Shown here one piece after another: positions 1 through 9,534 of a stretch of DNA of 64,000 nt. The position numbers and the translations under genes were made by a program. Under the pieces are notes generated by a model, which saw only the letters and a list, made by a program, of their open reading frames with translations, ran no database searches and had not been told where the DNA came from. This stretch comes from Diplolepis rosae (lineage: Eukaryota; Arthropoda; Insecta; Hymenoptera; Diplolepididae): NCBI GenBank assembly GCA_030998225.1, contig JAPYXD010000744.1:1178001-1242000 (forward strand). Reading direction: 5' to 3'. Positions within the stretch are counted from its first letter, which is position 1. The number at the start of each line of letters is the position of its first letter.

Positions 1-282
1 TCAAAGGATACGAAACCTGGAAATAAAGATACACCTTCGCGACGCTACAATTGTAGTAAGTTCGGAGACTTGGCAGGTGAGTGCAAATTACCATCGAGAC
101 TAAAAGGGGCATGTTTCGGTTGTTTTGAATTGGGCCATCTATCAAAGGATTGCACTAATAAAAAGCTTCTGCCAAAACAACAACAAATCGGTAGTGTATC
201 TGATTTGAACACTGCTTCTGACAAACAAGTCTCCAATGTAGCTGAGACTCCACTAGAGAGCAAGAAATTCGAGGAAAATTGA
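1..282 (+). pseudogene. Gag nucleocapsid fragment with CCHC zinc knuckles
   Basis: The frame is open from the window edge to the stop at 280-282, so this is the 3' part of a longer gag. One complete CCHC knuckle is visible, CFGCFELGHLSKDC (C-x2-C-x4-H-x4-C), at about 112-156. Just upstream, a second knuckle (CSKFGDLAGEC, from about 52) has lost its second Cys (now Phe) and its His (now Leu). In Ty3/gypsy elements these knuckles bind the genomic RNA during particle assembly. The methionine at 70 is internal, not a start. The degenerate first knuckle fits decay after loss of selection. Confidence 0.75.
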
Positions 283-286
283 ACTC

Positions 287-394
287 ATGGTCGTCCAGAA
301 TAACACTATGTCTAGCGCTGTTGTTTTAGGTCGTGACGCGTTATGGGCTCTTAATTTAGATTTAACTGTACTTCCGGAGAATGAGGACAAATAA
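287..394 (+). pseudogene. Retropepsin C-terminal remnant
   Basis: A short frame contains VVLGRDAL, which matches the ILGRDFL-type motif near the C-terminus of Ty3/gypsy aspartic proteases, followed by ALNLDL. The catalytic D-[ST]-G loop is absent, so the N-terminal half was deleted between gag and this point. The following stretch 395-498 is the acidic linker that normally leads into reverse transcriptase; it reads in pieces only. Assignment rests on one motif plus position between gag and RT. Confidence 0.55.
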
Positions 395-498
395 GCGACT
401 AAAGAAATTTTTGACATCGATTATCCGACTGATCGAATTATCGATTCCCTTGAGATAAATCCTGAAGTGAGTCCTGAATCTATTTCGCACCGCGAAGA

Positions 499-1092
499 TT
501 GTCGTTTGAGGAAAAAGAAGAGCTAGGAAAAATTCTAAACGATTTATTAGCGAGAAAAGTTATTCGTGAAAGTGATTCTCCTTACGCATCTCCTATAGTA
601 TTGAGCAAGAGAAAAAATTTACGGTATAGGCTATGTGTTGATTACAGGTTTCTAAATAAAGTCACTTTAAGGGACAATTACCCGCTTCCGTTGATAGAAG
701 ACCAGATTGATAGATCACGCGACGAACGATACTTCACATTACTGGACTTTTCAACTTTTCAAAGATTTATAAACAAAGTTTTCGATCGACTGATTAAATC
801 CGGTGGTGTCGTTGCATATTTGGACGACATTTTAGTCGCAAGTGAGTCTATGGAGGAACATCTAGTTATTTTAAAAGAAGTGTTCAATCTGATGGTCAAT
901 AATAAACTTCAATTGCGAGTAGAGAGATGCAAATTCTTTCAGACTGAACTAAAGTACTTGGGGTACTTTCCCATACCTCAGAATATTCGGGAAGTTCAAA
1001 GTTTTTTATGGTTATGTTCTTACTTCGGAAAATTTATTGAAGGTTTCTCTGCTTCAGCCAAGGGGGTGCAACCGCTATACTGCTCAATGTAA
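499..1092 (+). pseudogene. Ty3/gypsy reverse transcriptase with internal deletion
   Basis: The 197-residue frame begins at a TTG inside the original polyprotein; no real start is expected. Visible RT motifs: VIRESDSPYASPIVL (fingers), RLCVDYRFLNKVT, NYPLPLIEDQID, the catalytic YLDDIL, then the LKYLGY and FLWLCSYFGKFI connection motifs. Between FTLLDFS and FQRFINK about 40 residues are missing, which removes the first catalytic-region block of the palm. A second gap lies after YLGYF. The frame ends where the 1098-5405 element is inserted; RNase H resumes beyond it. It would have copied element RNA into cDNA in a virus-like particle, but is no longer functional. Confidence 0.9.
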
Positions 1093-1271
1093 AAATTGTG
1101 ACGCCAGAGTTGAAAAAGGCCGTGCGGCGGCGCTAGTAGTAACTTGGTCCTACAAAATCATGCAATACCATAGGAAAAATGCATAAAAATTACAAAATAA
1201 ATATTAAAAACCGTTTTAAAATCATTTTTCCACATAGTGTAGAGTCAGGTAGTAAATAAGAATTATGTACT

Positions 1272-1610
1272 TAAATTAATTAGTTCAGTTTGAAATTTCT
1301 GCCACTGCCTACATTATCGGAGAATCACTAGTCGCGTATCAGGTAGGATACGTTGCCGACAGGTGTCCTCGTAGACAATATTATACTCTTATATCGCAAA
1401 TAAATGCAAATTAAATTCAAATTTAAAGAATTTGAAATCTTTCTGTGGAAAAAAGACGCTTTCGACAGCACTAGGATTCGAGCCCAGAGCTCAGTGGTAG
1501 AGCAATCGACCGGCAATTGAAAGACCTGGGCTCGAATCCCAGCGCAGTCGAAAGCATCTTTTTTTTTCACATAAAGATTTCAAATTCTTTAAATTTGATT
1601 ATTTACTTAC
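1272..1610. repeat. tRNA-like repeat, inverted (head-to-head) dimer
   Basis: From the left the sequence runs as the minus-strand form of a tRNA-like repeat (TCACTAGTCGCGTATCAGRT, ...CTTTCTGTGG, GGATTCGAGCCCAG) and then switches at about 1487 to the plus-strand form (GCTCAGTGGTAGAGC at 1489, GGCTCGAATCCC, then TTTCACATAAAGATTTCAAA). The two arms are truncated copies of the unit also found at 21806-22191 and 42672-43105. The plus-strand tRNA-like part covers 1489-1548 and lacks its 5' acceptor strand because of the inversion junction. Confidence 0.75.
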
Positions 1611-3052
1611 TTCAAACACACAAATTAACGAAAAAATTGTCAAAACATTAAATAAACGAATTATTAAATTTTCCCACAAATTTTTCAATTCCCAAAATTA
1701 AAAACTGCTGTACATATTTAATGATTAATTAATTATGATTAATATTATTATTAGTTATTAAAATTTATGAAATTACAAATAAAACCAAAAATTTAATTAT
1801 TCATAAATTATTAATTACTTTTGGGAATTTAACATTACATTTATTTTATAATTCGGTAAATTTTATAATACGTTAATTATATATTATATTCAAACACTTA
1901 AATATATTTAATGATGAAGAATGCGTTTATTATTTGTGTGCATTTTATTTGTTACATAAAATATTATTTTTTATCACAAATATTTTTATCTTTGGCATGA
2001 AATTAATCAAATTAATCGTAAATTATTTTTCAAATTCTTATACAATAAATTTCAAATTAAAATTAGGTTTCAGCTAATTTCGCTAATTTCTTTTTTTGTA
2101 AATTAGTTTTTTTTTTGATCAGCTAAAGAAATTTTAAAAAATTGTCGCATTCTAATTTGCAAATATGAATGAATCGTATAGGCCAAAACTTCTGTACCAT
2201 GTTCTGCACAAGGATAGTAAAATTTTAATTTGGACATGTCATTTAAAACTAAGTCAAAAGCATGACTTTGCTTGCAATTACGTAATTTCGTTTTAGTGTT
2301 GTTTAGACTAAAATAAACGAGTTCATCGATCGTTAAAATATATTGCTGGTTTTATTACTCTCACCTGAAGCTTTCATTGATTCAATAAGTGAGTTCAATC
2401 TATTTCACTGATTCATCAGTCGAATTTCACTGCTTCTCAGTGAAAGACTTATAGTTGCTGTCATTAGTGAACAGTCACTGCGAATCAATGGCCCAATCTA
2501 TTTAGGTTTAGATATATATATATATCTACGCTTATTATGGTACGAGATCATTCTGATATATTTCTTTCGAAATTCACAATACATTAATGTTGCTGTGTTT
2601 GTTCATATCAGAAATATTCATTGATCGATTTTTAGGGCTGAAACAACAACTATCGAGCAGGTAATTTATTATTTAATAATGAAAATTATATCTCTTACTG
2701 CAATTCCATTCTCTGTATTCGAAATAGTTGAATCAATGTAAATGATTTGTTGAACACTACTTTTTCAATAATTCGAGAGAAAGCCACCAGTAGAGTATAA
2801 TGGTTCTACTTTTTCCAACATTAAAATCTATTTCATCTGATAAGTGTAATAAATACAAAATTGAATATAAGTTGACTTTTAAATTATGTAAAATTTGATC
2901 ATTCTTATTTTCAATGCATAGAAAAAAAAACTTGCAGAAAATGAGATATTTACTTTTTCCAATATTTATATTAGAGTTTGCGATAATGTGAGGATGCACA
3001 TATAAAGTTGATATTCATTGTGTAGTTCACGTTTTTACGAAGAAAACGATTT
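1611..3052. other. AT-rich filler, no gene seen
   Basis: About 1.4 kb of AT-rich DNA inside the 1098-5405 element. It contains a short (AT)n run near 2511-2525 and a patch at 2350-2490 with repeated TTCACTG/CAGTGAA words of both orientations. No frame longer than about 80 codons has coding character. Confidence 0.6.
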
Positions 3053-3642
3053 TTATGTGCCTCAGCCGCGGAAACTCGTTTTTCCGTTACAGCTGAGAGT
3101 AAAGCAATGTTGTATATTCCGTTACAGAGGAATACAATGTAGAAATTGAACTGCGCATGCGCATTAAAGTCTTACAGCGGAAAGCAATCTATTTCTTATT
3201 CTTCTTCTTCTCACTTCTTCTTCGTACAGCGTTAGCACTGACTACTACACAAGAGCGATAAAATCAAAATGGCCGGGACTAGTCGCCAATTTGCGCCCGC
3301 TTCGTACAACTAGCGCAGCAAACAACTACAATAAGTACTAGATTAGATTCCAATGTACGCATAAAAACTCGTATCCGCACCACAGTCACATAAAATAGAA
3401 TATGTGCCAATGCACACAATTCGGGACATTGCGAGACTCGCGACAATGCTCGCAGGACTGATCGCGCCTCGGATTCGTCACGACTTTGTCTCGACTTCGT
3501 CACGACTTTGTCTCGACTTCGTCACGACTTTGTCTCGACTTCGTCACGACTTTGTCTCGACTACGCTTTGGCTTCGATCTCCTGCGAACATTGTCGCTCG
3601 TCACGCAATCACCCTCATTGTGTGCCTAGGCACATAATATAC
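3053..3642 (+). repeat. Minisatellite-bearing dispersed repeat, copy 1
   Basis: One of four copies in the window (others 6070-6510, 43391-44000, 44001-44423). Shared landmarks in order: TATGTGCC..CCGCGGAAACTCG at the start, GAACTGCGCATGCGC, a CTTCTTCTTC run, TACAGCGTTAGCAC, ATCGATAAAATCAAAATGGC-like, TGCTCGCAGGACTGATCGCG, and TGTGCCTAGGCACATAATAT at the end. The ends form an imperfect inverted repeat (TTAYGTGCC / GGCACGTAA) with CCGGCGCG/GGCGCGC next to it. This copy carries a 22-bp tandem array at 3475-3565. No protein is encoded; the open frames across it come from the repeat array. Confidence 0.8.
3475..3565 (+). repeat. 22-bp minisatellite, about 4 units
   Basis: The unit CGTCACGACTTTGTCTCGAC (20 of its 22 bases shown) repeats head to tail about four times almost without change. 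It sits at the same internal position where copy 6070-6510 has no array and copy 43391-44000 has a diverged array of shorter CTCGACTACGC-type units. Confidence 0.9.
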
Positions 3643-3972
3643 TATTTTCTTCAAAAAATAATAACTCGGAAACAAAAAATTTTAGCTACTAGAGATTTAG
3701 TAGAATTGAAACTCAACGTGTCTTTTTGATGCGAAAAAAGTTTCAGAGAGAAAAAAATACACTTTTCAAGATATTGAATTTTTAAAAAAAATTGCAATTT
3801 TTGTTTATTGCTAAATAAAAAATTAATAACAATCAACAAGCAATAGTTTATACCCGTATTCGGTAGTCCAAATTATTACAAACATTTAATTTAATTAATC
3901 AATTAATTTAGTTTAATTTGCATTTATCATTCATTTTATCACTGCAGTCACTAATTTCTTTCGGCAAAATAA

Positions 3973-4440
3973 GTGGACAAGAGGTGTGTCGCAAATATCC
4001 TTCTTTATCTCGACACAATATTAACTGAAGATTTGGGTAAAAGAAAGGTCTGCACGTTTTGTCCCACATCAGTTAAATACACCACCTCACAAGACCAAAA
4101 AAGTCAACGAATTTTTGACGAAAAAACAAATTTGTGTCAAGGATTACCCTCCGTATTCGCCTGATCTATCACCATGTGACTATTTTCTTTTTCCAAAACT
4201 AAAAACTGCAATGAAAGGAGCTTTTTACGATGACGTTCCAACCATTCAATCAGCTGTGACACAGGTGCTAAAGAACATCCCAAAAACCGAGTTTAAAAAG
4301 TCTATGGATAAATTGGTTGATCGTTCCAAACGTTGTATTGAGTCTGATGGAACCTATTTTGAATAAATAATAAGTTTCAAAGATAATATAATGTGTATCT
4401 TATTCTATATCCAAAAAGTTCGGTCATTTTTGGGACACAC
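3973..4440 (+). pseudogene. mariner transposase remnant (internally deleted)
   Basis: The 5' part reads LTEDLGKRKVCTFCP, like the region of mariner transposases just before the first catalytic Asp. The sequence then jumps, with a frame change near 4090, to NEFLTKKQICVKDYPPYSPD and LSPCDYFLFPKLK, the block with the third catalytic residue, and ends with KSMDKLVDRSKRCIESDGTY..E and a stop at about 4366. The first two catalytic residues are lost by the deletion. Downstream (4410-4440) GGTCATTTTTGGGACACACT looks like a mariner terminal repeat, but no partner is seen upstream. Class: Tc1/mariner, mariner-type DDxD family; non-functional. Confidence 0.8.
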
Positions 4441-4809
4441 TGTGTATAGTTTCTATATCATTTATTCCTTGCTTTTTTACAATCCATTGAGTAAATTGTA
4501 TTGCGCGTCTTGATTCAGCATAAATATTTTGTCTTGATCGTGAGAGAGGAGAAAAAATCTTCGTTTGAAATTCAAAATTAGACGAGAACAGCAGTTCTCG
4601 ATTGTGACTGTCATAAACAGAAGGCATTGCATTATCATCATTGATTGAATTGTGTTCATTTGTAAAGTTGTCACTTTCACTTAAATCCTTGTTCTTTTTT
4701 CTTCTTTTTGGAGCCTGTGTATTCTGATGGACACTTTATAATTTGCGTTTTTTGTAGGCGAGTTTCTTGTGTTTGCAGCAGGTTTCGATAAGTAAGCAGG
4801 GCATCCGGG

Positions 4810-5182
4810 GAACAATCTAGGTATTGCTCCTTTTCTTAAACGAGCACATCTATAAGGACTCTAAAATAAATAAAAAATTTCGAGTTACTTTTATTAGATT
4901 TTTTTTTTTCATTGAAGAAGAATGTAACTACAAATTATGAATCTTCAACAAAAATTGAAAAACATATATTCATAATAAATGTATAAATAAAGGGTGATGG
5001 TAAACGAACTGGCCAGCTTTCAATGTGAAATTTTTCCGAATTAAAGCTTTCTCCCATAAAGCTTTAATAGACGGGTCTTTCGGAACGGAGAAAAAATTAA
5101 TTTTTTCATAATCAGGATCTTTGAGTTCTCTGATTTGACTTTTATAACCTGATTTGCACCCCGGAGCGATACACTTTTGCAT
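4810..5182 (-). pseudogene. THAP-domain transposase fragment
   Basis: The minus-strand frame from 5182 begins MQKCIAPGCKSGY and continues with FFSVPKDPSIKALWEKALI, RKNFTLKAGQFV. This is the C2CH THAP pattern: paired Cys, a proline-containing segment before a Trp, then a basic helix. The expected Cys-x2-His-Phe is not in this frame; after about 4970 a second piece, RCARLRKGAIPRLFP (minus strand, about 4795-4865), matches the conserved end of THAP domains (LKxGAVPxxF). An intron or a deletion joins them; a TTTTAG acceptor-like motif precedes the second piece. Further minus-strand frames at 4424-4680 might be more of the transposase but show nothing diagnostic. THAP domains bind the transposon ends. 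Confidence 0.7.
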
Positions 5183-5405
5183 GATTAATGCGATAACTTA
5201 ACATCAAATCACTACTAGAAAACTCCATCCGACTATTTTAAAAAAAATCGCATTGTAAACGATTTATTGCTACATTTTAAAAAGTTCGTTATAACTTTTT
5301 ATAACGAAAGCCACATAAATATAAAATCAAATAGGACCAAGTTACTACTAGCGCCACCGCATGGTCGTTTTCAACAGATGGACCAATTTCAACTCTCGGA
5401 GTCAC

Positions 5406-5835
5406 GGGGCTGGTTTCAGCCAAACCGCTTTATGATCTCTTAAGGAAAAACGCATTTTTTCAATTCGGTCCTACTGAACTACTAGCTGTGGAGCAACTTA
5501 AGGCAAAACTTATTGAAGTACCCGTTCTAAGCATTTACAGCCCTATAGACGAAACGTAGTTGCACTGCGATGCCAGCAAGTTGGGCTTCGGTGCAGTTCT
5601 CTTTCACCGTAAATCGGATAATTTATTACACTCAATATTTTACTTTTCTAATCGAACTTTAATATCGGAAAGTACATATCGCAGTTCCGAATTGGAAACA
5701 TTGGCGGTGATCTATGCTTTGAGAAGCTTCCGGATTCATCTCCAAGGTATACCCTTTAAAATTGTAACAGAGTGTAATGCTCTAAAACTCACATTAGATA
5801 AAAAAGACGAATTTCCGGATGGGCTCTTGAACTAG
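5406..5835 (+). pseudogene. Ty3/gypsy RT connection and RNase H, resumed after the insertion
   Basis: After the inverted-repeat element ends, gypsy coding resumes with SAKPLYDLLRKNAFFQFG and then, past an in-frame stop (TAG at about 5558), HCDASKLGFGAVLFH, YFSNRTLISESTYRSSELET and RIHLQGIPFKIVTECNAL. This is the RNase H fold of Ty3/gypsy elements: the first Asp (HCDAS) and the Glu (SSELET) are present. The usual third Asp in the TDC motif is Glu here (TEC). RNase H removes RNA from the RNA:DNA hybrid during reverse transcription. The stop and the split from RT make it inactive. Confidence 0.9.
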
Positions 5836-6069
5836 AAACTTTTGACAAAATTTTGGAGCACAGATCGGGAGACAAAATGAACCATGTAGATGCATTCAGT
5901 CGGGCAACTAATGTCATGATTGTCGAGGGCAACACTCTGCAAGCGAACTTAATCATTTGTCAAGACCGTGATCTCAAAATACAAGAACTCCGGGAAAAAC
6001 TTAAAAAATCGGAAGATAAATTATTCGAGATGCTAAATGGATTAATTTATAGGAAGCGCAACAATGATA
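5836..6069 (+). pseudogene. Gypsy RNase H-integrase spacer
   Basis: The frame LEHRSGDKMNHVDAFSR is the conserved end of the RNase H region of Ty3/gypsy polyproteins (HxxGxxxxxxDALSR). It is followed by a charged helix (LKIQELREKLKKSEDKLFEM) and NGLIYRKRNN, the segment just before the integrase zinc finger. The frame is then cut by the 6070-6510 repeat. Confidence 0.8.
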
Positions 6070-6510
6070 TTTTATGTGCCCCCGGCGCGTAAACTCATTT
6101 TCTCGCTACAGTTAAGAGTAGCGCAATGTTGTGTATTGCGCTGCAGAGGAATGTAATGTAAAAATTGAACTGCGCATGCGCCTATAGCCATACAGCGGAG
6201 CACAATCTTCTTCTTCTTCTTCGTACAGCGTTAGCACCCTACTGACAAAGCCTTGTATATTTGAACTACGCATGCGTCTATTAAAATCCTCGACTACTAC
6301 ACAAGATCGATAAAATCAAAATGGCCGAAACTAGTCGCGAATACGTGCCAATGCACACAATTCGGGAAATTACGAGACTTGAGACAATGCTCGCAGGACT
6401 GATTGCGCCTCGGATTCGTCTCGGCTTGGTCTTGGCTTCGATCTCTTGCGAGCATTGTCGCTCGTCGCGCAATAACCCTCATTGCGCGCCTAGGCACGTA
6501 ATATACTATT
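6070..6510 (+). repeat. Minisatellite-bearing dispersed repeat, copy 2 (no array), inside integrase
   Basis: Same family as 3053-3642, with TTATGTGCC..GGCGCG at the left and GGCGCGCCTAGGCACGTAAT-like bases on the right. It lacks the tandem array: between GGATTCGTCTCGGC and CTTCGATCTC there are only a few bases. The insertion lies between NGLIYRKRNND and the integrase zinc finger. The gypsy reading frame lines up again if the repeat and one ATA are removed, so a short duplication of about 3 bp is likely. Confidence 0.8.
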
Positions 6511-7195
6511 GTTCTACGTTATTGAAAAAATACCACGACGAAATTGGCCACTTCGGGGCTGAAAAAACCACTAAAGCGATATTAAGTAATTACTGGTTTC
6601 CGAACATTGTAGAAAAAGTTAAAGTTTATGTAGCGAACTGCCTCAAATGTATAGCATTTTCGGCTTCAACGGGGAAGGGGGAGGGTCGTCTTAACCCTAT
6701 TCCGAAAGACGAAACTCCTTTTTCTACATATCATGTAGATCACCTAGGTCCTATGGATAAGAAAATTACAACAAAGCAACACATACTTGTAGTTATCGAC
6801 GCTTTTACAAAAATTTTTAAAATCTACCCGGTAAAAACCACAGACACAGAAGAAACGGTAAATTGTCTAGTCGAACACTTCAGAAACTATAGCAGGCCAA
6901 GAACAATAATTTCAGATCGAGGTACATGTTTCAAGTCACATGATTTTGAAGAATTTGTAAATGAGAATAAAATAAACACGTATCAATTGCGACAGCATGG
7001 CCTAAGACGAACGGACAAGTGGAATGGATTAATCGCGTAATAAATCCAATGCTAGCGAAACTTTCTGATCCACCCTCAGGAAAATATTGGTATAAATTGT
7101 TAACTGATGTGGAGTTCGCTCTAAACAAAACTGTTCACAGCATTACAGGCGAAAGCCCTAGTAGATTATTATTTGGAGTAAACCAAAGAGGTTAA
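6511..7195 (+). pseudogene. Ty3/gypsy integrase, zinc finger and catalytic core
   Basis: The HHCC zinc finger is seen as YHDEIGHF..NYWFP..CLKC. The DDE core follows: first Asp in TYHVDHLGP, the VVIDAFTKIFKIYP strand, second Asp in IISDRGTCF, and the Glu in GQVEWINR. The Glu block lies in a shifted frame: after INTYQL the frame breaks near 6990-7010, so the core is split. LTDVEFALNKTVHSITGESP and SRLLFG follow, as expected. A stop at about 7193 ends this part. Integrase would join element cDNA to host chromosomes; the frameshift and upstream insertion make it inactive. Confidence 0.9.
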
Positions 7196-7199
7196 GAGG

Positions 7200-7454
7200 T
7201 TTAAATATCAAATCGGAGATTACGTAATGGTTAAAAACTTTGATACTACAATTGGAGTTTCAAAAAAACTCATTACATGCTATAAAGGTCCATACGAAGT
7301 CGTCACAGTTTTACGAAACGATAGATATGTTCTTAAAGATGTTGAAAACTTCCAGGTAACGCAAAAAGCCTATGTAGGGACATGGGAAGCATGTAATATG
7401 AAACCATGGCACAACGGTCTGCCTTCGACGGGTGGTAATTTATACTACGAATAA
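7200..7454 (+). pseudogene. Integrase C-terminal GPY/F-like tail
   Basis: The frame FKYQIGDYVMVKNF..KLITCYKGPYEVVTVLRNDRY shows the GPY/F module (KGPYEV) found after the integrase core in many Ty3/gypsy elements. It ends with a stop at 7452-7454. The tail helps integrase hold DNA or chromatin. No envelope frame follows. Confidence 0.8.
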
Positions 7455-7720
7455 GGTAACATGTATCAGTTTAGGATTAAACTGCAGTCAGGATGGCAGA
7501 GACTGTAAGGTTCATAACTATACGTTTGAATTTTAGCGATATTGGCGCCACTGTCTTGACGTTGCCTCTGTAAAAAGACCCAAGAGTCAGTTCCATTGTA
7601 ACCCTTGTGCCACAATGATGTATTCATTTTTCTATGCTAAATATAATATAACTCTTACACTCTACAATACTTTGACTTTAATTTTACATTACATTTTGGT
7701 AATGAAATTTCATTAAAGAA
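7455..7720 (+). repeat. Probable 3' LTR of the gypsy element
   Basis: Directly after the polyprotein stop comes AAGGTAACATGTATCAG and then CTGCAGTCAGGATGGCAGAG, with a likely polyadenylation zone AATATAATATAACTC. LTRs start with TG and end with CA; TG at about 7460 and ACA near 7685-7690 are candidates. The 5' LTR lies outside the window, so the boundaries cannot be checked by comparison. Confidence 0.5.
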
Positions 7721-7769
7721 TTGTGAAATCACAAATATTTTTAACAGTCCAGTATTACTTAAAAGGCAA

Positions 7770-8327
7770 CCCTAGCGGACCCGTGTGAGAGAACGGTCAT
7801 AGAATACTCTGACCGTTCTCTGACTGTTCTATGACCGTTCTATGACCTCGCATTATTACGGCTAAGATCGGTAAAAAAGACATTAAAAGCTTTGCAATTA
7901 TGATTCTGTGGCGAAATTTGGATTAGAAGGTGAAGCAATAAATACAATTATCTTATTTTTCAGTGATAAAAACTAGAAAAACATAATACCTGTCATTGAA
8001 GGCAGTGCAGTGGTTCACAATTGGCGGAACGTCTCCACCGTGAAGGTTTACTATTGGTGGAGACGTTCCGCAAATGGTGAACCACTGCACTGCCTTCAAT
8101 GACAGGTACATGATGTATTCCTAGTTTTTATCACTGAAAAATAAGATAATTGTATTTATTGCTTCACTTTCTAATCCAAATTTCGCCACAGAATCATAAT
8201 TGCAAAGCTTTTAATGTCTTTTTTACCGTTCTTAGCCGTAATAATGCGAGGTCATAGAACGGTCATAGAACAGTCAGAGAACGGTCAGAGTATTCTATGA
8301 CCGTTCTCTCACACGGGTTCGCTAGGG
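7770..8327. mobile_element. 558-bp near-perfect palindrome (fold-back MITE)
   Basis: Left arm 7770-8039 and right arm 8056-8327 are inverted copies with only a few mismatches, separated by about 16 bases at 8040-8055. The ends are CCCTAGCGGACCCGTGTGAG and its near-complement ending GCTAGGG. Near each end the word ACCGTTCT(A/C)TGAC repeats several times, so each arm has its own subterminal direct repeats. No reading frame of note. A transcript would fold into a hairpin of about 270 bp. No convincing target duplication was seen. Confidence 0.95.
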
Positions 8328-8734
8328 AAACGAAGTCTTTTATATAATCTTCATAATTATTTTGCAAAGTTCATTATTGCCAATGATTGATAAGTCACAT
8401 TTTTACTAGCAAGATTAGTAAAACAGAATTGTTTGTAGTACTTACTAAAAATATTTAGTTATGACCTTTTATCCAGGGGAAGTATTGAAATTTCCCTCAG
8501 TGTTCCTTTATACTGTTAGAGAAATCTATACTTAATTTAGTATCCATGTATTGGAAGCCAGGTATGCTTAGCGTGATATTAAATTTAGTATACTCGCGTA
8601 TAATGAATATAATATATATATATGCATGTAAAAATTTGTATACTTGTATATACTGATTTTAGAGAATAAGTAAATATCACTCTCACTGTACTTCACATCA
8701 ACCAATTTGACTTTGTTTCATGTCACATAATATA
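8328..8734. other. AT-rich spacer, nothing recognised
   Basis: Low-complexity AT-rich DNA with a short TATATATA stretch near 8609-8622. No frame, repeat copy or inverted repeat stands out. Confidence 0.5.
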
Positions 8735-8909
8735 CTAAGCAGTTTGAAAAGTCCCGAGCCTATTGACCAAATTACTTCAATAATATAAAATCCTTATCAT
8801 TTTTATGAAGGTCAACATCGAGAATACTACATTCAAAGTTTCATTACAATCTGTCAAGCAGTTTGTGTTTGAGAGCATTTGCTGCGTCATCATCTCAGTG
8901 ATTTTGTGA

Positions 8910-9480
8910 ACAATGGATAAAACGAATTTCGTGTTCTTATTAAACATTATTATTCGAGGAGCAAAACGGCTAAAGACAAGCGTGATAAGTATCATGGCAC
9001 ATCTGCTTTATCAAAGACAACAGTAAAAAGGTGGCTGCAAGAGTTTAAGTTTGGTCGTACGAGCACAAATAACGAGCCACGTTGAGGGAGGCCTTTAGAC
9101 GTGACTATGTCAGAAATGATCAACGAAAATTGTACGTTTAGTGATGGATGACCGTAAACTGAAGGTACGTGAGATTTATAAGATGATAAAGATCTAAACT
9201 GATCGTGTACACAACATTTTGCATAATCATTTCATGCATTTCACATGCGAAGGCTATGTGCGTGATGACAGCCGCGCGCGCTCACTGACATGTACAAGCG
9301 TAATCCAAAGGAGTTCTTGCGCCATTTTGTAACCGTTGAGAAAACATGGATCCATCACTACACACCAGAGACCGAGGAACAGTCGAAACAATGGGTAGAA
9401 GCTGGTGGAAGTGCACCGAAGTGGCCGAAAACGCATTAATCGGCTGCCAAGGTTATGGTGACTGTTTTTTGGGATGTGCA
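8910..9480 (+). pseudogene. mariner transposase, N-terminal half (lineage 2)
   Basis: Starting from an ATG at about 8913 the frame reads MDKTNFRVLIKHYYSRSKTA, then SKTTVKRWLQEFKFG and GRPLDVT, the two helix-turn-helix regions of mariner transposases. Several stops follow. Near 9330 it resumes as TWIHHYTPETEEQSKQW, with AAKVMVTVFWDVH after it. In mariner the first block is preceded by a catalytic Asp (DETWIHHY); here the residue before TW is Lys (EKTW), so this residue is changed. The frame is lost where the nested element begins. Confidence 0.85.
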
Positions 9481-9534
9481 CACTCTCTAAATCCAAAATA
9501 GTGGAAAGCCACTTTTTTCTAGTGGTTATCCACT

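Larger units (their letters stand above)
1098..5405 (-). mobile_element. Inverted-repeat DNA transposon with THAP fragment, inserted in the gypsy element
   Basis: The left end (1098-1153) and right end (5332-5405) are inverted copies: both start GTGAC(G/T)CC, contain GAGTTGAAA and share GGCGCTAGTAGTAACTTGG; the right copy has about 15 extra bases in the middle. A minus-strand THAP-domain fragment lies at the right end (4810-5182). THAP transposases with inverted repeats are typical of the P superfamily, hence the tentative class. No clear target duplication is seen, but gypsy-like TCAGCCAA and ACCGCTWTA words occur on both flanks, so the junction may include a small rearrangement. The interior was later filled by other repeats (1272-1610, 3053-3642, 3973-4440). 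Confidence 0.75.
1..7720 (+). mobile_element. Ty3/gypsy LTR retrotransposon, decayed and interrupted
   Basis: The order gag knuckle, protease remnant, reverse transcriptase, RNase H, integrase, GPY/F tail is that of Ty3/gypsy elements. The element starts outside the window, so the 5' LTR and most of gag are not seen. Two later insertions split it: 1098-5405 (inverted-repeat element with a THAP fragment) and 6070-6510 (short repeat with a minisatellite cousin elsewhere). Stops, frameshifts and deletions in every domain show it is dead. An envelope gene is not visible between the GPY/F tail and the probable LTR. Confidence 0.9.

Noticed and set aside
3475..3565. CRISPR-like array
   Set aside because: Units are directly adjacent with no spacers; it is a simple minisatellite in a eukaryotic repeat.
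3404..3729. Two overlapping 73-77 codon frames with repeated RLRHDFVS-like peptides
   Set aside because: They are by-products of the 22-bp minisatellite, which keeps several frames open.
5005..5182. THAP fragment as a host transcription-factor gene
   Set aside because: It lies within terminal inverted repeats inside a retrotransposon and is broken, so a transposase relic is the simpler reading.
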